DNA from: Antrihabitans stalagmiti
GTDB taxonomy: Bacteria > Actinomycetota > Actinomycetes > Mycobacteriales > Mycobacteriaceae
Assembly (NCBI RefSeq): GCF_016482825.1
Contig: NZ_JAEMNV010000004.1
Location: 399,655 to 463,654, forward strand
Direction: 5' to 3'
DNA: 64,000 nucleotides
Made by a program: the position numbers and the translations under genes. The first letter of the stretch is position 1; every line of letters starts with the position of its first letter. Positions 1-8,705 of the stretch are shown here, one piece after another. Under the pieces are notes generated by a model. It ran no database searches. It saw nothing but the letters and a program-made list of their open reading frames with translations, and had not been told where the DNA came from.

Positions 1-133
1 CGGGGTCTAAGTCACGCGCGCTTCCCTCCTTCTCTGGTCGCTCCGCTCCCGCCGTCGTCAGTCCAGCTCGCGTGGACCCCTTCGCCGTGACACTGGCTCG
101 CTTCGCTCGCTGGCTTCGGGGTCTGAGACGGAA

Positions 134-189
134 CTGCGCAGTGCCGGGACGCGCTGCGCAGTGCGGGAGCGCGTTGCGTAGTTGGGCGG
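134..189. repeat. 20-bp tandem repeat, about 2.8 copies
   Basis: Unit 1 is CTGCGCAGTGCCGGGACGCG and unit 2 is CTGCGCAGTGCGGGAGCGCG. A diverged partial third unit begins TTGCGTAGT. The two full units differ at only a few positions. Function unknown. Confidence 0.7.
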
Positions 190-211
190 TGTAATCGGTT
201 CGTTCCCAACG

Positions 212-223
212 AGTGTTAACACT
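212..223. promoter_or_regulatory. 12-bp perfect palindrome, possible operator
   Basis: AGTGTTAACACT is perfectly self-complementary and lies upstream of the first lipoprotein gene. A dimeric regulator could bind it, but no regulator gene is adjacent, so the role is inferred only from symmetry. Confidence 0.35.
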
Positions 224-334
224 GCACACACCCGTAGTAGCAGGACACCGATTCGTCGGACGGATCCGCAAACTCTGTGTTAGCTTCCCTGAAATCTGCC
301 GCAGCTGGCGGCGGCTTCCTCCGAGGAGTGCCGT

Positions 335-742
335 ATGTCCCGTCGATGGATTGCTATTGCCGGATTGGCTGCGGCGCTGATGGTTCCGGGTTGTTCCGCC
401 GACGAGAAGACGGGCTCACCCGTGGCGGAGTCGAGCAAGACCTCGTCCGCCGCGTCGACGTCATCGGAGGACGAGTCGGCTTCGGACGACGAAGCAGTGA
501 CGCCGCTCGACCTGAATGGGTGCGTCGAAGTGACCGACGCCAACCTCGACCTCTTCGTTGCCACTACCAAGGAAGACGCGCAGAAGGCGGCGGATGTGCT
601 CGAGAGCTACGATCCGCCTGCCTCGGCCAAGGCTGCGATCGACCACTTCGTCGAAACCGGTGGCATTCAGTTCGACGACCCGGATTACGACAAGTACAAC
701 GACGCCATGGAGAAGTGGATCGATCAGCTCTGCCCGTCCTGA
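335..742 (+). CDS. Small secreted lipoprotein, function unknown
   Basis: 135 aa. The N-terminus MSRRWIAIAGLAAALMVPGC is a lipoprotein signal with lipobox VPGC (Cys20), so the mature protein should be lipid-anchored on the outer face of the membrane. A Ser/Asp/Glu-rich linker follows, then a compact domain of about 80 residues with one Cys near its start and one near the C-terminus, which could form a disulfide. No family is recognised. The start has GAGG about 9 bases upstream. The 3' end overlaps the convergent deacetylase gene by 19 nt. Confidence 0.8.
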   Translation: MSRRWIAIAGLAAALMVPGCSADEKTGSPVAESSKTSSAASTSSEDESASDDEAVTPLDLNGCVEVTDANLDLFVATTKEDAQKAADVLESYDPPASAKAAIDHFVETGGIQFDDPDYDKYNDAMEKWIDQLCPS

Positions 743-1551
743 GACAGGTAACCATCCGTGGCGTCGAGAAACCAGCCGTCCACCATTCCTGCCGGCCGAC
801 CCGGTTCGATGTAGAACTCCGTCCCGAATGCGCCCGCGAACATCTCGGGCGGCATCGCCATGAACATTCCTATATCGGTGACCTGGCTGGCATGGGCTTG
901 CATTGCCGCGCGTCGGTGACCGATGTAGGGAGACACGTCCACCTGCCAGTGAATGTCGGATTCGGGTGTGCCCATTGGGTTTCCGTCGTCCATCGGCCCA
1001 TCGGGATCGAATTCGGATTCGGTACCCGATGCCTTCGCAAGGTCGCGCCACATCCGCATCCGGTCGCGGTTGGACGTCGCCTCTAGCACCCGTGGCTTCC
1101 GCGCGGCGAGCTCGGCTGCTCGATGGGCGACGTGATGCACCTTGATGTGGTCCGGGTGGCCGTAACCGCCGTGCCAGTCGTAGCCGATCAGAATGTCGGC
1201 GTCTTCCTCGTCGAGAATGAGGACCAGTCGTTTGGCAGCTTCGTCGAGATCGACCTGCAGGAAGGACTCGGGCGCGGTGTTCTCCACCCAACCGGTCATG
1301 CCCGAATCGACGTAGTCGAGCCAGGCGACACGGTGTGTTCCCGTTGCGGCTGCGGACGCGTCGGCTTCCTTGCGGCGGCGATCTACGAGGGACTCCCCGG
1401 GTGCAAGATCGTCCGGGACTTCGCCGTGATCACCGTTGGTGGCGTAGACGACGACCACACGATGACCTTCCTCGGCCGCACGAGCCATCGATCCGGACGT
1501 CAGCGAGCTTTCGTCGTCGGGGTGGGCGTGGAGAAAAACCAGAGTCGACAC
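724..1551 (-). CDS. PIG-L family deacetylase (MshB/Mca-like)
   Basis: Zn-dependent LmbE/PIG-L fold. The N-terminal HAHPDDES motif and the later GYGHPDH motif supply the metal and catalytic residues typical of N-acetylglucosaminyl deacetylases. In actinobacteria these include MshB (mycothiol biosynthesis), Mca (mycothiol S-conjugate amidase) and uncharacterised paralogs. The GTG start is chosen because STLVFLHAHPDDE follows directly, as in the family; an ATG 39 nt upstream is possible. About 275 aa. The sequence alone does not say which PIG-L role applies, and no other mycothiol gene is nearby. It is convergent with and overlaps the upstream lipoprotein gene. Confidence 0.85.
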   Translation of the reverse strand: MSTLVFLHAHPDDESSLTSGSMARAAEEGHRVVVVYATNGDHGEVPDDLAPGESLVDRRRKEADASAAATGTHRVAWLDYVDSGMTGWVENTAPESFLQVDLDEAAKRLVLILDEEDADILIGYDWHGGYGHPDHIKVHHVAHRAAELAARKPRVLEATSNRDRMRMWRDLAKASGTESEFDPDGPMDDGNPMGTPESDIHWQVDVSPYIGHRRAAMQAHASQVTDIGMFMAMPPEMFAGAFGTEFYIEPGRPAGMVDGWFLDATDGYLSQDGQS

Positions 1552-1660
1552 TCGGTCATCTTGCCTGATGGCGGCATTGACGCAGTGCAAAAGCGGTGTC
1601 GGTTACGCTCAGCCTGCTCGTTCATCGGAGGGGTGACGACGAAATGCTTGGGGGAATCTT

Positions 1661-2368
1661 TTGAAGCGGTCAATCAACTTTTTGGCGTGCGCGTCCATAT
1701 GCTGCGCTGTGGTTATCGTCGTATCCGGCTGCGGGTCAACGGCCGCGCAGGATTCCGGCAAGCCTGCTTCCCCGCGTGACGAGTTGCTCCTGAGTGAGTC
1801 GGAGTTCCCGGCGGGCAGCAAAATGCAGCCGATCACCACAGAGCAACTCGAAGATGGAGCCAGCGAGTTCGCCGAGATTCTCGAGCGCGCCGTGACTACG
1901 CCGCCGGAGTGTGCGACCGGACAGTTGGGCCTCGCTGCCACGATGAAAGGCTTCTACGAAGATGCCTCGGTTGCTGCGGCTCTCACGGATTCGACGATTT
2001 ACACGACAACAGTGGCCGATCGCGAGTTCGATCTCGGGAGCCAGTCCGACGCGACTAGCGATAAGTGCGCAGACACCACTCAAAAGTTCGATATCGGTGG
2101 CACTGCCGTTGCCGGTGTGACTCGCAACGAGAAGATCGACCTTCCATCCGATCTTCAGGGCGACAACGTGGTTGCGATCCGCAGCAAGACCACGATCACT
2201 TTCGGTTCGGACTCACCGCGTGACGAAGTCAGATACCAAGGGTTCGCCGTAGTCCGAGGAATGTCCGTTGGTGTGAGTGTTGCTGACCTCGACGGCGGTT
2301 CGCCTGACACCGCTGAATTCGTCGATTTCTTCGCCGCAGCAGTGCGTAAGGTCGAGAACGCGAAATAG
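1661..2368 (+). CDS. Lipoprotein, tandem paralog 1
   Basis: 235 aa with a TTG start preceded by GGGGGA at good spacing. The N-terminal signal ends in lipobox VSGC (Cys24), giving a membrane-anchored exported protein. The mature part matches the next gene along its whole length; shared blocks include LLLSE-EFP-GSK, PITTEQL, DTTQKF, LPSDLQGDNV, YQGFA-VRG and the C-terminal FAAAVRKVE-AK. This indicates a tandem duplication. No enzymatic motif is seen; a ligand-binding or envelope role is plausible but unproven. Confidence 0.8.
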   Translation: MKRSINFLACASICCAVVIVVSGCGSTAAQDSGKPASPRDELLLSESEFPAGSKMQPITTEQLEDGASEFAEILERAVTTPPECATGQLGLAATMKGFYEDASVAAALTDSTIYTTTVADREFDLGSQSDATSDKCADTTQKFDIGGTAVAGVTRNEKIDLPSDLQGDNVVAIRSKTTITFGSDSPRDEVRYQGFAVVRGMSVGVSVADLDGGSPDTAEFVDFFAAAVRKVENAK

Positions 2369-2410
2369 CTGGTTCGACGTCAGCTGACAATTACTACCCG
2401 GAGGATTTCG

Positions 2411-3112
2411 ATGCGCTCGTTTACTACGAGAACTGTTGTCGGTCTGGCCGCAGGAATGCTCCTACTCACCGGCTGCGGTGGGTCGTCGGAGTCCGATTCG
2501 GATAACCCCAGCACACCTCGGGAAGAAATGCTGCTGAGCGAAGCGGAGTTCCCAGAGGGAAGCAAGGTGCAGCCGATCACGGCGGCGGATCTGCAGGCCA
2601 AGTCCGACGAGCAGGCGAAGCTCCTCGAGACCGCCGAGATCGATCCGGCCGAGTGTATGTCCAGCGAGAAGGATGTTGCGGGTGCAACGAAGGACCTGTT
2701 GAACGAGGCGTCAGTGATCGCCGCGTTCGCCGAGTCGACGCTGTATTTCGAAGCAATCATCGACCGTGAACAGGATCTCTCCAAGCTGGCTGCTGCCACG
2801 ACCGATCCGTGCGCGGAAACCACCCAAAAATTTGTGACCGAGGGTAAGTCGGTCGTCGTCGTCAACAGCAACAAGAAGCTCGAGCTACCCGACGATCTGC
2901 AGGGTGACAACGTGCTCGCATACGGCAGTTCGACGAAAACGTCGATCGGAGAGGGCGAGCCGATCGAGGGAGGCTCGTACCAAGGCTTTGCGAACGTCCG
3001 CGGCGTCACGGTGCTGGTGAACGCCGTGAACATCAGCGAGGGGACGCCGGATGCACAGGCGTTCATCGACCTGTTCGCGGCTGCGGTTCGCAAGGTCGAG
3101 GACGCGAAGTAG
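2411..3112 (+). CDS. Lipoprotein, tandem paralog 2
   Basis: 233 aa. The signal peptide ends in a lipobox of form LTGC (Cys22). It is a full-length paralog of the preceding gene, sharing DLQGDNV, YQGFANVRG and FAAAVRKVEDAK, and lies 42 bp downstream on the same strand, so the pair is probably co-transcribed. The ATG has the purine-rich stretch CCCGGAGG about 6 bases upstream. Function unknown. Its stop lies 13 bp from the stop of the convergent aldolase-like gene. Confidence 0.82.
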   Translation: MRSFTTRTVVGLAAGMLLLTGCGGSSESDSDNPSTPREEMLLSEAEFPEGSKVQPITAADLQAKSDEQAKLLETAEIDPAECMSSEKDVAGATKDLLNEASVIAAFAESTLYFEAIIDREQDLSKLAAATTDPCAETTQKFVTEGKSVVVVNSNKKLELPDDLQGDNVLAYGSSTKTSIGEGEPIEGGSYQGFANVRGVTVLVNAVNISEGTPDAQAFIDLFAAAVRKVEDAK

Positions 3113-3125
3113 TCGCCCGACTACC

Positions 3126-4331
3126 TCAGAGAAACGCGTGCCCCTCGCCGCGGTAGGTGGGGACCTCGTCGACGATCGCTTCGCCGGAAATGAGGTGAAC
3201 GCTGTCGAAGCGCTCGAACAGTTCGCCGGCCTTGGCATGCCGCATCCATACTTTGTCGCCGATCTTCAGTCGGTCGGCAGCCTCGCCGAGTAGCGGCGTC
3301 TGAGCTTCGCCTGCGCCTTCTCGTGCGTCTAGTCGCAGGCCCGAAGGGTATTCCGGCTGCGGCAAACGATCGGGTCCTGTTGCGCCGGACGCAACATATC
3401 CGCCACCGAGAGCGGTGACGACACCTTTGCCTGGACGACGCACGATCGGAAGTGCGTAGAACGCGGCAGGGGTTGGATGGAATCCGGCGTAGGTGTCGAA
3501 GAGGCGCGGCGCATAAAGCCCCGAACCGGCTGCGACCTCGGTGACGCCGGGTTCGGCCGATGACGTTTCCAGGCTTCCCGTTCCGCCCGCATTTACAAAC
3601 TCCAGCGGCGTCAACGCGCGGATGCGTTCGACGGTTTCGGTTCTGCGAGAGACCAATTCGCGCGCAGACAGATGTTGCATGCCTCGAATCAGCAGATTGG
3701 TGAGCGGCGCGCCTGCGACGTTGTTGCCGACCCCGGCGATCTGACCTTCGTAGCCCATCAGTCCGACGAGGCGCAGACCCGGCCGACGCAGAACTTCCTC
3801 GGCAAGGCCGACCACGTCGGCAGGAGTGTGTAGCGGTGACCGGCGAGGCCCGAGTTTGATCCGCCCGCCGAGCAGCCACAGGCCCGCGTCGAGTTCGAGG
3901 CACACCCGCACGGGCTCCGCGGCGTTGGCGCCGGCTGCTTCGATGAGGTCGAGATGCTCGACGCTGTCGACCATGACCGTGATCCGACCGCCCGCGCCGA
4001 CCAACGACGCGAGTGCAGCCCGATCTGTGGACGGGTACGCGACGACGATGTCCTCGAAACCCTCCTTCGCCAACCACAGCGCTTCGGGGAGCGTCAATGC
4101 GAGGACGCCCTGAAATTCGGGTGAGCTGTCCAACGCGCGCTGTACCAGCGCGCGCACCCGTATCGACTTGCTCGCTACGCGGATGGGAGTGCCACCTGCG
4201 CGGCGAACGAGGTCGGCAGCGTTGGTGTCGAAGGCATCGAGGTCGACGACGGCAAAAGGTCCGTCGAGGTCTGCGCACGCGCGTTCCAGCCGGTCGTATT
4301 GGGTGCTCGAGGCCGTGATCGCGCGGGTCAT
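3126..4331 (-). CDS. PLP-dependent amino acid deaminase/aldolase-like protein
   Basis: 401 aa with an N-terminal alanine-racemase-like PLP barrel. The segment FAVVDLDAFDTNAADLVRRAG followed by IRVASKS carries the PLP Lys (VASKSIR), as in D-threonine aldolase and D-serine dehydratase-like enzymes. The C-terminal part (GDKVWMRHAKAGELFERF) matches the small domain that supplies the metal site in this group, with the HAKAGE motif. It probably acts on a D-amino or beta-hydroxy amino acid in the cytoplasm; substrate not determinable. The stop of the large membrane protein gene lies 102 bp upstream on the same strand. Confidence 0.8.
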   Translation of the reverse strand: MTRAITASSTQYDRLERACADLDGPFAVVDLDAFDTNAADLVRRAGGTPIRVASKSIRVRALVQRALDSSPEFQGVLALTLPEALWLAKEGFEDIVVAYPSTDRAALASLVGAGGRITVMVDSVEHLDLIEAAGANAAEPVRVCLELDAGLWLLGGRIKLGPRRSPLHTPADVVGLAEEVLRRPGLRLVGLMGYEGQIAGVGNNVAGAPLTNLLIRGMQHLSARELVSRRTETVERIRALTPLEFVNAGGTGSLETSSAEPGVTEVAAGSGLYAPRLFDTYAGFHPTPAAFYALPIVRRPGKGVVTALGGGYVASGATGPDRLPQPEYPSGLRLDAREGAGEAQTPLLGEAADRLKIGDKVWMRHAKAGELFERFDSVHLISGEAIVDEVPTYRGEGHAFL

Positions 4332-4433
4332 GGTTCCAGTGTCAGTGGTATCGGTCTGGGAGTGAAACAGGCATGTCGAACCAATTCACAACGGTGCGTT
4401 GTAGAAGGGACCCGGCGGCGAAGGCGTCGGGGA

Positions 4434-6809
4434 TCAGATCATGTCCTTCTTGGTCAGCCACCGCATCGTCGGCCAGCCGCAGAAGACCGGTAGCCAGCAG
4501 GTGAGCACCCGGTAGAGCAGCACCGACGGCACCGCAATCGTGGCAGGAAGTCCGAAAGCTGCGAGTCCACCGATCAGTGCGGCCTCGACAGCGCCGACCC
4601 CGCCTGGTGTCGGTGCTGCCGACGCGAGAGTGCCGCCGATCATGGTTACGACTGTGACGGTCACGAACGTCGTGCCGCCACCGAACGCCTCGATGCTCGC
4701 CCACAGCACCAGCGCGGCACCGAGAGTCTTTGCGCCGCAACCGAGAAAGATCACGGCGAAACGCTTGGGGTCGCGGACCAATTCGACCAATTCGCCGAAA
4801 ACCTCCTTGACCTGTGGGCGTACCGAATAGCGAAGCCATCGACGAAGTTTGGGGACGAACATAAACGTCCCAACCACCCCAAGGGCGGCGCCGCAGATCA
4901 GAAAGATCACGGTCGGGTCGGGAACGAAATGCCCGAGGTCCGCCGATGTCCCGGCCGCGATGCTGAAGAAGATCAGCAGTCCGACATGGGTGATTACCTG
5001 AACCGACTGTTGCAGTGCCACAGCGGCAGTCGCGCGAACAGTGCCAAGTCCGCCCTTCTGCAGGAAGCGAACGCTCAGTGCGAGTCCGCCCACGCCTGCG
5101 GGGGTCGTGGTGGCCGCAAAGGTGTTGGCCACCTGCATGATCACGAGATTCCGGTACTTGACCAACCCGGACGCGCAGGCCCAGAGCGCGGCCGCAGCAC
5201 CGAGGTACGTCATTGCCGAGACTCCGAGGCCGAGGAGCGCCCACAGCCAGTTGGCCGTTTTGAGCTGGCTGAAGAACGTCGGAACCGAACTTATGAACGG
5301 GTACGCGACGTAGACAAGTCCGATCAGCAGTACCAACTGGATGATCTGATTGCGGCTGAACCGGGTGACCTGTTCGGTCTTGATTTCGTCGGTGCCGGTC
5401 TGTACGACGACCTCGTCGCGTAGTGCGGTCAGCGCAGCACCGGCCTCTTGTACCGAGTTTCGAATACGAGATGGCATGGCGGCTTTGGTCAGCCGCCGTG
5501 ACGCTGTCAGAACAGCTTTCGAGCCGAATATGTCGATCGCTGTTCGCACAGCGCGCTCGGCGCCACACAATGCTGACGTCGATAGCAGCAGTTGCGCGAT
5601 GTCGGACTGCAGTTGTGCTTGCGACGCACCGAGTTCGGATACTTCGAAACCTCCGAAAAGTACTGTGTCGTCTTCGATCCTAAGGTTGGAGAGTTGTAGG
5701 TCACCGTGTGCGATCTGGTTGGCATGCAGCACGGCAAGCGAACGCCAGATGTTGTCGCTAAGCTCGTCGTCCGAGTCGGCCGTGATCGCTCTTCCCTGTA
5801 AAGGGCTCTGCGCGTACAGCTCCCAGCCACGTCCGAGCGTGGCAATGGCAACAGGCTTGCTACTTGCAAGTCCGAGATCGCCGATCGCGATCCCCATCAA
5901 AGCCCTGTGCTCGACCGCCCTGTGCAGCGACGTGTGTATGGGTGCGCTTTCGCTTTTGCGAAAAGTCAGCCAGCGCCAGAACTGTCGCAGTGCGCCGCCG
6001 CTGCGCTGATTCTGTCCGTAGAGGTCGACGATCAGATTGTCGTGTGGCACCTCCCGTGCGGCCGACAACACGAGCGGACCAGGTCCGGCCGGCCTCAACA
6101 CTGTGAATCCGGTTACGACATAACCACGTTGGGCGAGCAGGCGAACCGCCTGCGCGAGAGGGACCTCCAAAGCGGGTGTCCCGACGACCAGAACGATCAT
6201 CGCGCCGACGAACCAACCGACCGACAGTCCGAGCATCGACCTGGCAGGAACAACGGTGCTGACCACGAGGTGGATCGGTACGAACGCAAACAGCAGTACC
6301 CACCACCAGCGTCGCCACCGCGCGGGCAGCCACGGACTCGACACCGTGAGCACGGCGGCGAGCATGCCGATCCACCGTGAGTCGTCGAGGAACTGGCCGA
6401 GGAAGGTATCGAGTCGCTCGGGAACGCCGAGATGCACGTCGGGGAGGGACAATCCGGAGTCTGTGATCGAAAGAGCAAGTCCCGCCACGATTGCGGCAGT
6501 CGCGTAGCCGGCGAGCAGTTTCCACTGCCTGCTCGCGATCAGGCCGATGAGGATCGCGAACGGCAGGGCGAGGATTGCGATGCCGTAGCAGATGTAGACC
6601 AGATTGGACTGATCCGGTGTGAGCACTCCGACGATGTTCGATACCGACGTCTCGAGCGCATCCCACTGATTGCGTGTGATCAGCGAACCCGCGACGACGG
6701 TGACGAGGAACAGGCCCGACAGTGCTACGCGAACGATATCGCTCGTCCGCCGGATCAATGGTTGCAGCAGGCTCCCTGCAACCGTGATCTCCCGCCCATC
6801 GACTCGCAT
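4434..6809 (-). CDS. Large membrane protein: TM block, kinase-like insert, LPG-synthase-type TM domain
   Basis: 791 aa from the ATG followed by RVDGREI; an in-frame GTG at 6920 would extend it. About seven membrane segments (roughly residues 20-215) are followed by a cytosolic region of about 230 aa with an APH/ABC1-like kinase signature: HGDLQLSN near residues 368-375 keeps the catalytic Asp and the Asn, but the DFG position reads FGG. The C-terminal half carries 7-8 further TM segments of the lysylphosphatidylglycerol synthase/UPF0104 type (TTTPAGVGGLALSVRFLQKGG, APTPGGVGAVEAALIGG). This class transports or flips lipids or isoprenoid-linked substrates. No aminoacyl-transferase domain is present, so it is not a full MprF. 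Substrate unknown. Confidence 0.8.
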   Translation of the reverse strand: MRVDGREITVAGSLLQPLIRRTSDIVRVALSGLFLVTVVAGSLITRNQWDALETSVSNIVGVLTPDQSNLVYICYGIAILALPFAILIGLIASRQWKLLAGYATAAIVAGLALSITDSGLSLPDVHLGVPERLDTFLGQFLDDSRWIGMLAAVLTVSSPWLPARWRRWWWVLLFAFVPIHLVVSTVVPARSMLGLSVGWFVGAMIVLVVGTPALEVPLAQAVRLLAQRGYVVTGFTVLRPAGPGPLVLSAAREVPHDNLIVDLYGQNQRSGGALRQFWRWLTFRKSESAPIHTSLHRAVEHRALMGIAIGDLGLASSKPVAIATLGRGWELYAQSPLQGRAITADSDDELSDNIWRSLAVLHANQIAHGDLQLSNLRIEDDTVLFGGFEVSELGASQAQLQSDIAQLLLSTSALCGAERAVRTAIDIFGSKAVLTASRRLTKAAMPSRIRNSVQEAGAALTALRDEVVVQTGTDEIKTEQVTRFSRNQIIQLVLLIGLVYVAYPFISSVPTFFSQLKTANWLWALLGLGVSAMTYLGAAAALWACASGLVKYRNLVIMQVANTFAATTTPAGVGGLALSVRFLQKGGLGTVRATAAVALQQSVQVITHVGLLIFFSIAAGTSADLGHFVPDPTVIFLICGAALGVVGTFMFVPKLRRWLRYSVRPQVKEVFGELVELVRDPKRFAVIFLGCGAKTLGAALVLWASIEAFGGGTTFVTVTVVTMIGGTLASAAPTPGGVGAVEAALIGGLAAFGLPATIAVPSVLLYRVLTCWLPVFCGWPTMRWLTKKDMI

Positions 6810-6993
6810 GTCGGTCAACCTATCGCGGGTAACCCGGCAATCAGCCGAGGTCGTCGATTCAGCCTCTCTTCGTCGTCGCCGAGCGAACTTTGCGCAGCCG
6901 TGCCATTGTTGAGCACGCACAATAGCTGTACCTGATCCCTGATTGCACGGGCAATTACATATAGAACGGTCGGGTTATGTCGGGAGGGTGAGA

Positions 6994-7293
6994 ATGGCGG
7001 ATCAAAACTGGGTCGGGCTTTCCGACGCGCTCGAAGTGCTGAAACGGCAGTTGATCGAGTCGGAAGCGAAGAATCGGGACGAGCAGGTCTCCTTCTCCTA
7101 CGGCAAATTGGAAGTCGAGTTGGCTCTCCAGCTACGCGGTAGCGACTCCGCCCCCGACGGTCTGGAGTTCGGTCTCACGACAGTGAACGACGACGCAACT
7201 GTCGCGACCGCGCCGATCCATCGAATTTCGCTACAACTGCAGCTTCGGGACAACGGATTGCCATTGAAAGGCGCACGACACCGCCGCGCGTGA
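6994..7293 (+). CDS. Trypco2-domain (trypsin-co-occurring) protein
   Basis: 99 aa. An ideal ribosome site (GGGAGG, 6 bases upstream) fixes this ATG; the open frame begins 51 nt earlier. The pattern, an N-terminal helix GLSDALEVLKRQL, then VSFSYGKLEVELALQL and a final ISLQLQLRDNGLPL, matches the trypsin-co-occurring domain 2 found in predicted actinobacterial conflict systems. Normally it sits beside or is fused to a trypsin-like protease or NTPase, and none is in this neighbourhood. It is divergent from the large membrane protein. Role unknown. Confidence 0.72.
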   Translation: MADQNWVGLSDALEVLKRQLIESEAKNRDEQVSFSYGKLEVELALQLRGSDSAPDGLEFGLTTVNDDATVATAPIHRISLQLQLRDNGLPLKGARHRRA

Positions 7294-7395
7294 CGCAGCG
7301 TGTGTGATGGGCGCCGAAATGGACTCTCACCCGGCCTTTTCGAGCTCGGTCCGGTTACGCTAGGGCGCCCTCGTACTTCGATCAGGAGCGTCGCA

Positions 7396-8100
7396 GTGTC
7401 CTACCCCCAGAACCCAGATCCCAACAAGCCGCCCCAGTACGGGCAGCAGCCGAATTACGGCCAGCAGCCACCGCAGTACGGACAACCTCAGTACGGTCAG
7501 CCGCAGCAGCCTCAGTACGGTCAGCAGCCCCCGCAGTACGGACAACCGCAGTACGGGCAACCGCAGTACGGACAACCGCAGTACGCCGGTGCCTTCGGTG
7601 CTCCTGGGGGCCAGTACCCGGGCGCAGGCAACTAAGCATCATGGGGATCACGCGTCCTCGCCTACATCCTCGATGCGCTGGTTTCCCTGCCCGGCACGAT
7701 CATCATGATCATCGGCTACGTCGTGCTCTTCTCGAGCGCCGAGACCTCGACCGACAGCTACGGCTACACCACCGTCGACGACGTCGATTCAGGCGGCGCT
7801 GGACTCGGCATCGGACTGATCTTCCTCGGAGCCGTCGTCGGCCTGGCGATTGCGGTGTGGAACCTCGGCTTCCGCCAAGGCAAGACCGGCCAGTCCCTCG
7901 GCAAGAAGTGGCTGAACATCAAGGTCGTCAACGAGGCAAGCGGCCAGCCGCTCGGCGTCGGCGGCGCGATCCTTCGTTGGATCCTGCTCGCCGTTCTCGG
8001 CGGCCTGTGCTTCCTCGACTTCCTGTGGCCACTGTGGGATCAGAAGAAGCAGACCTGGCACGACATGATCATCAAGTCGGTCGTTCTCAAGACTCAGTAG
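7396..8100 (+). pseudogene. RDD-family membrane protein interrupted by an in-frame TAA
   Basis: GTG start with AGGAG upstream. The first 79 codons encode a low-complexity Gln/Pro/Tyr/Gly segment with repeated QPQYGQ units, ending ...GAGN-TAA (7633-7635). The same frame then continues ASWGSRVLAYILDALVSLPG, the expected start of an RDD domain, with TM segments, RQGKTGQSLGKKWLNIKVV and LWPLWDQKKQTWHDMI, to a normal stop. Both halves are in one frame, so a single base change (TAC or TAT to TAA) explains the break. It may be a true nonsense mutation, a sequencing error or a readthrough case. The ATG at 7705 would lose the first TM helix. RDD proteins have transporter-like or unknown roles. Confidence 0.75.
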
Positions 8101-8136
8101 GCTTGACGTATCGATCACAGCGAAAGCTCGAACTCC

Positions 8137-8592
8137 ATGACGTCCCGTACCCCGAACCATGCCGTTGCGCACTCGAGCGTCGGCAGGCCTGCCCGATCGC
8201 GAGCGTTGTTCACACCCGCGATCGTGGCAGGCGTCGGGGTCGGTGCTGTGGCGTTGCTCCATTTTCGCGATCCGCATGTGCAGAACTCGTACGGGATCTG
8301 CCCGTTCCACTACCTGACCGGATTGTGGTGTCCCGGATGTGGCGGGATGCGTGCCGTCAACGACCTGACCAACGGTGATCTGCTCGGATCGTTGTCCAGC
8401 AATGTGATCGCTTTGCCGCTGCTTGTGGTGCTCGTCGGTGCCTGGGTGCTGTGGGTGCGCCGAAGGTTGCGAGGCGACTCGGGTCGAATGATCGTGCTGC
8501 ACAAGCCCGCAACGATCGCGGTGATTGTTTTCCTGATCGTCTTCACCGTTTTTCGAAATACGCCGTGGGGCCATTGGCTCGCACCGGCCTGA
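8137..8592 (+). CDS. DUF2752 membrane protein
   Basis: 151 aa. The DUF2752 hallmark is clear: ICPFHYLTGLWCPGCGGMRAVNDLTNGDLLGSL, with CPF...CPGCG cysteines between predicted TM helices (around 25-45, 85-105 and 125-145). It is an integral membrane protein of unknown function, with cysteines that could bind a metal or respond to redox state. It is followed closely by two tiny genes on the same strand. Confidence 0.85.
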   Translation: MTSRTPNHAVAHSSVGRPARSRALFTPAIVAGVGVGAVALLHFRDPHVQNSYGICPFHYLTGLWCPGCGGMRAVNDLTNGDLLGSLSSNVIALPLLVVLVGAWVLWVRRRLRGDSGRMIVLHKPATIAVIVFLIVFTVFRNTPWGHWLAPA

Positions 8593-8606
8593 CGAGACGA
8601 GTACCC

Positions 8607-8705
8607 ATGCTTCTCGAAATCGTGTCGATCATCGTCCTCGTCGGCGCGCTTGTCGCACTGATACCGGTTGCCCGGCAGGTCTTTCGGAAGGGTGACGACG
8701 AATGA
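8607..8705 (+). CDS. 32-aa single-pass membrane protein
   Basis: Short ORF MLLEIVSIIVLVGALVALIP... with one TM helix (about residues 4-22) and a basic/acidic tail RQVFRKGDDE. Its stop overlaps the start of the next gene as ATGA, which supports real translation and coupling. Function unknown. Confidence 0.6.
   Translation: MLLEIVSIIVLVGALVALIPVARQVFRKGDDE

Larger units (their letters stand above)
1..334. other. Non-coding stretch with short repeats
   Basis: No convincing gene is seen here. The stretch holds GAGCGAAGCGAGC-like short palindromes near 95-115, a 20-bp tandem repeat (134-189) and a perfect 12-bp palindrome (212-223). The reading frames that cross it have no family signature and look like high-GC chance frames. 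The right end probably carries the promoter of the lipoprotein gene that follows. Confidence 0.6.

Noticed and set aside
461-1291. 276-aa minus-strand frame over the first lipoprotein and deacetylase
   Set aside because: Arg-rich shadow of the PIG-L and lipoprotein genes.
2380-3093. 237-aa minus-strand frame over lipoprotein 2
   Set aside because: The plus-strand protein has a lipobox and a full-length paralog; the minus frame is Ser-rich noise.
7641-8378. 245-aa frame from ATG 7641 as an intact replacement of the RDD gene
   Set aside because: Different frame; its protein is Arg/His-rich with no TM helices, while RDD motifs lie in the other frame.
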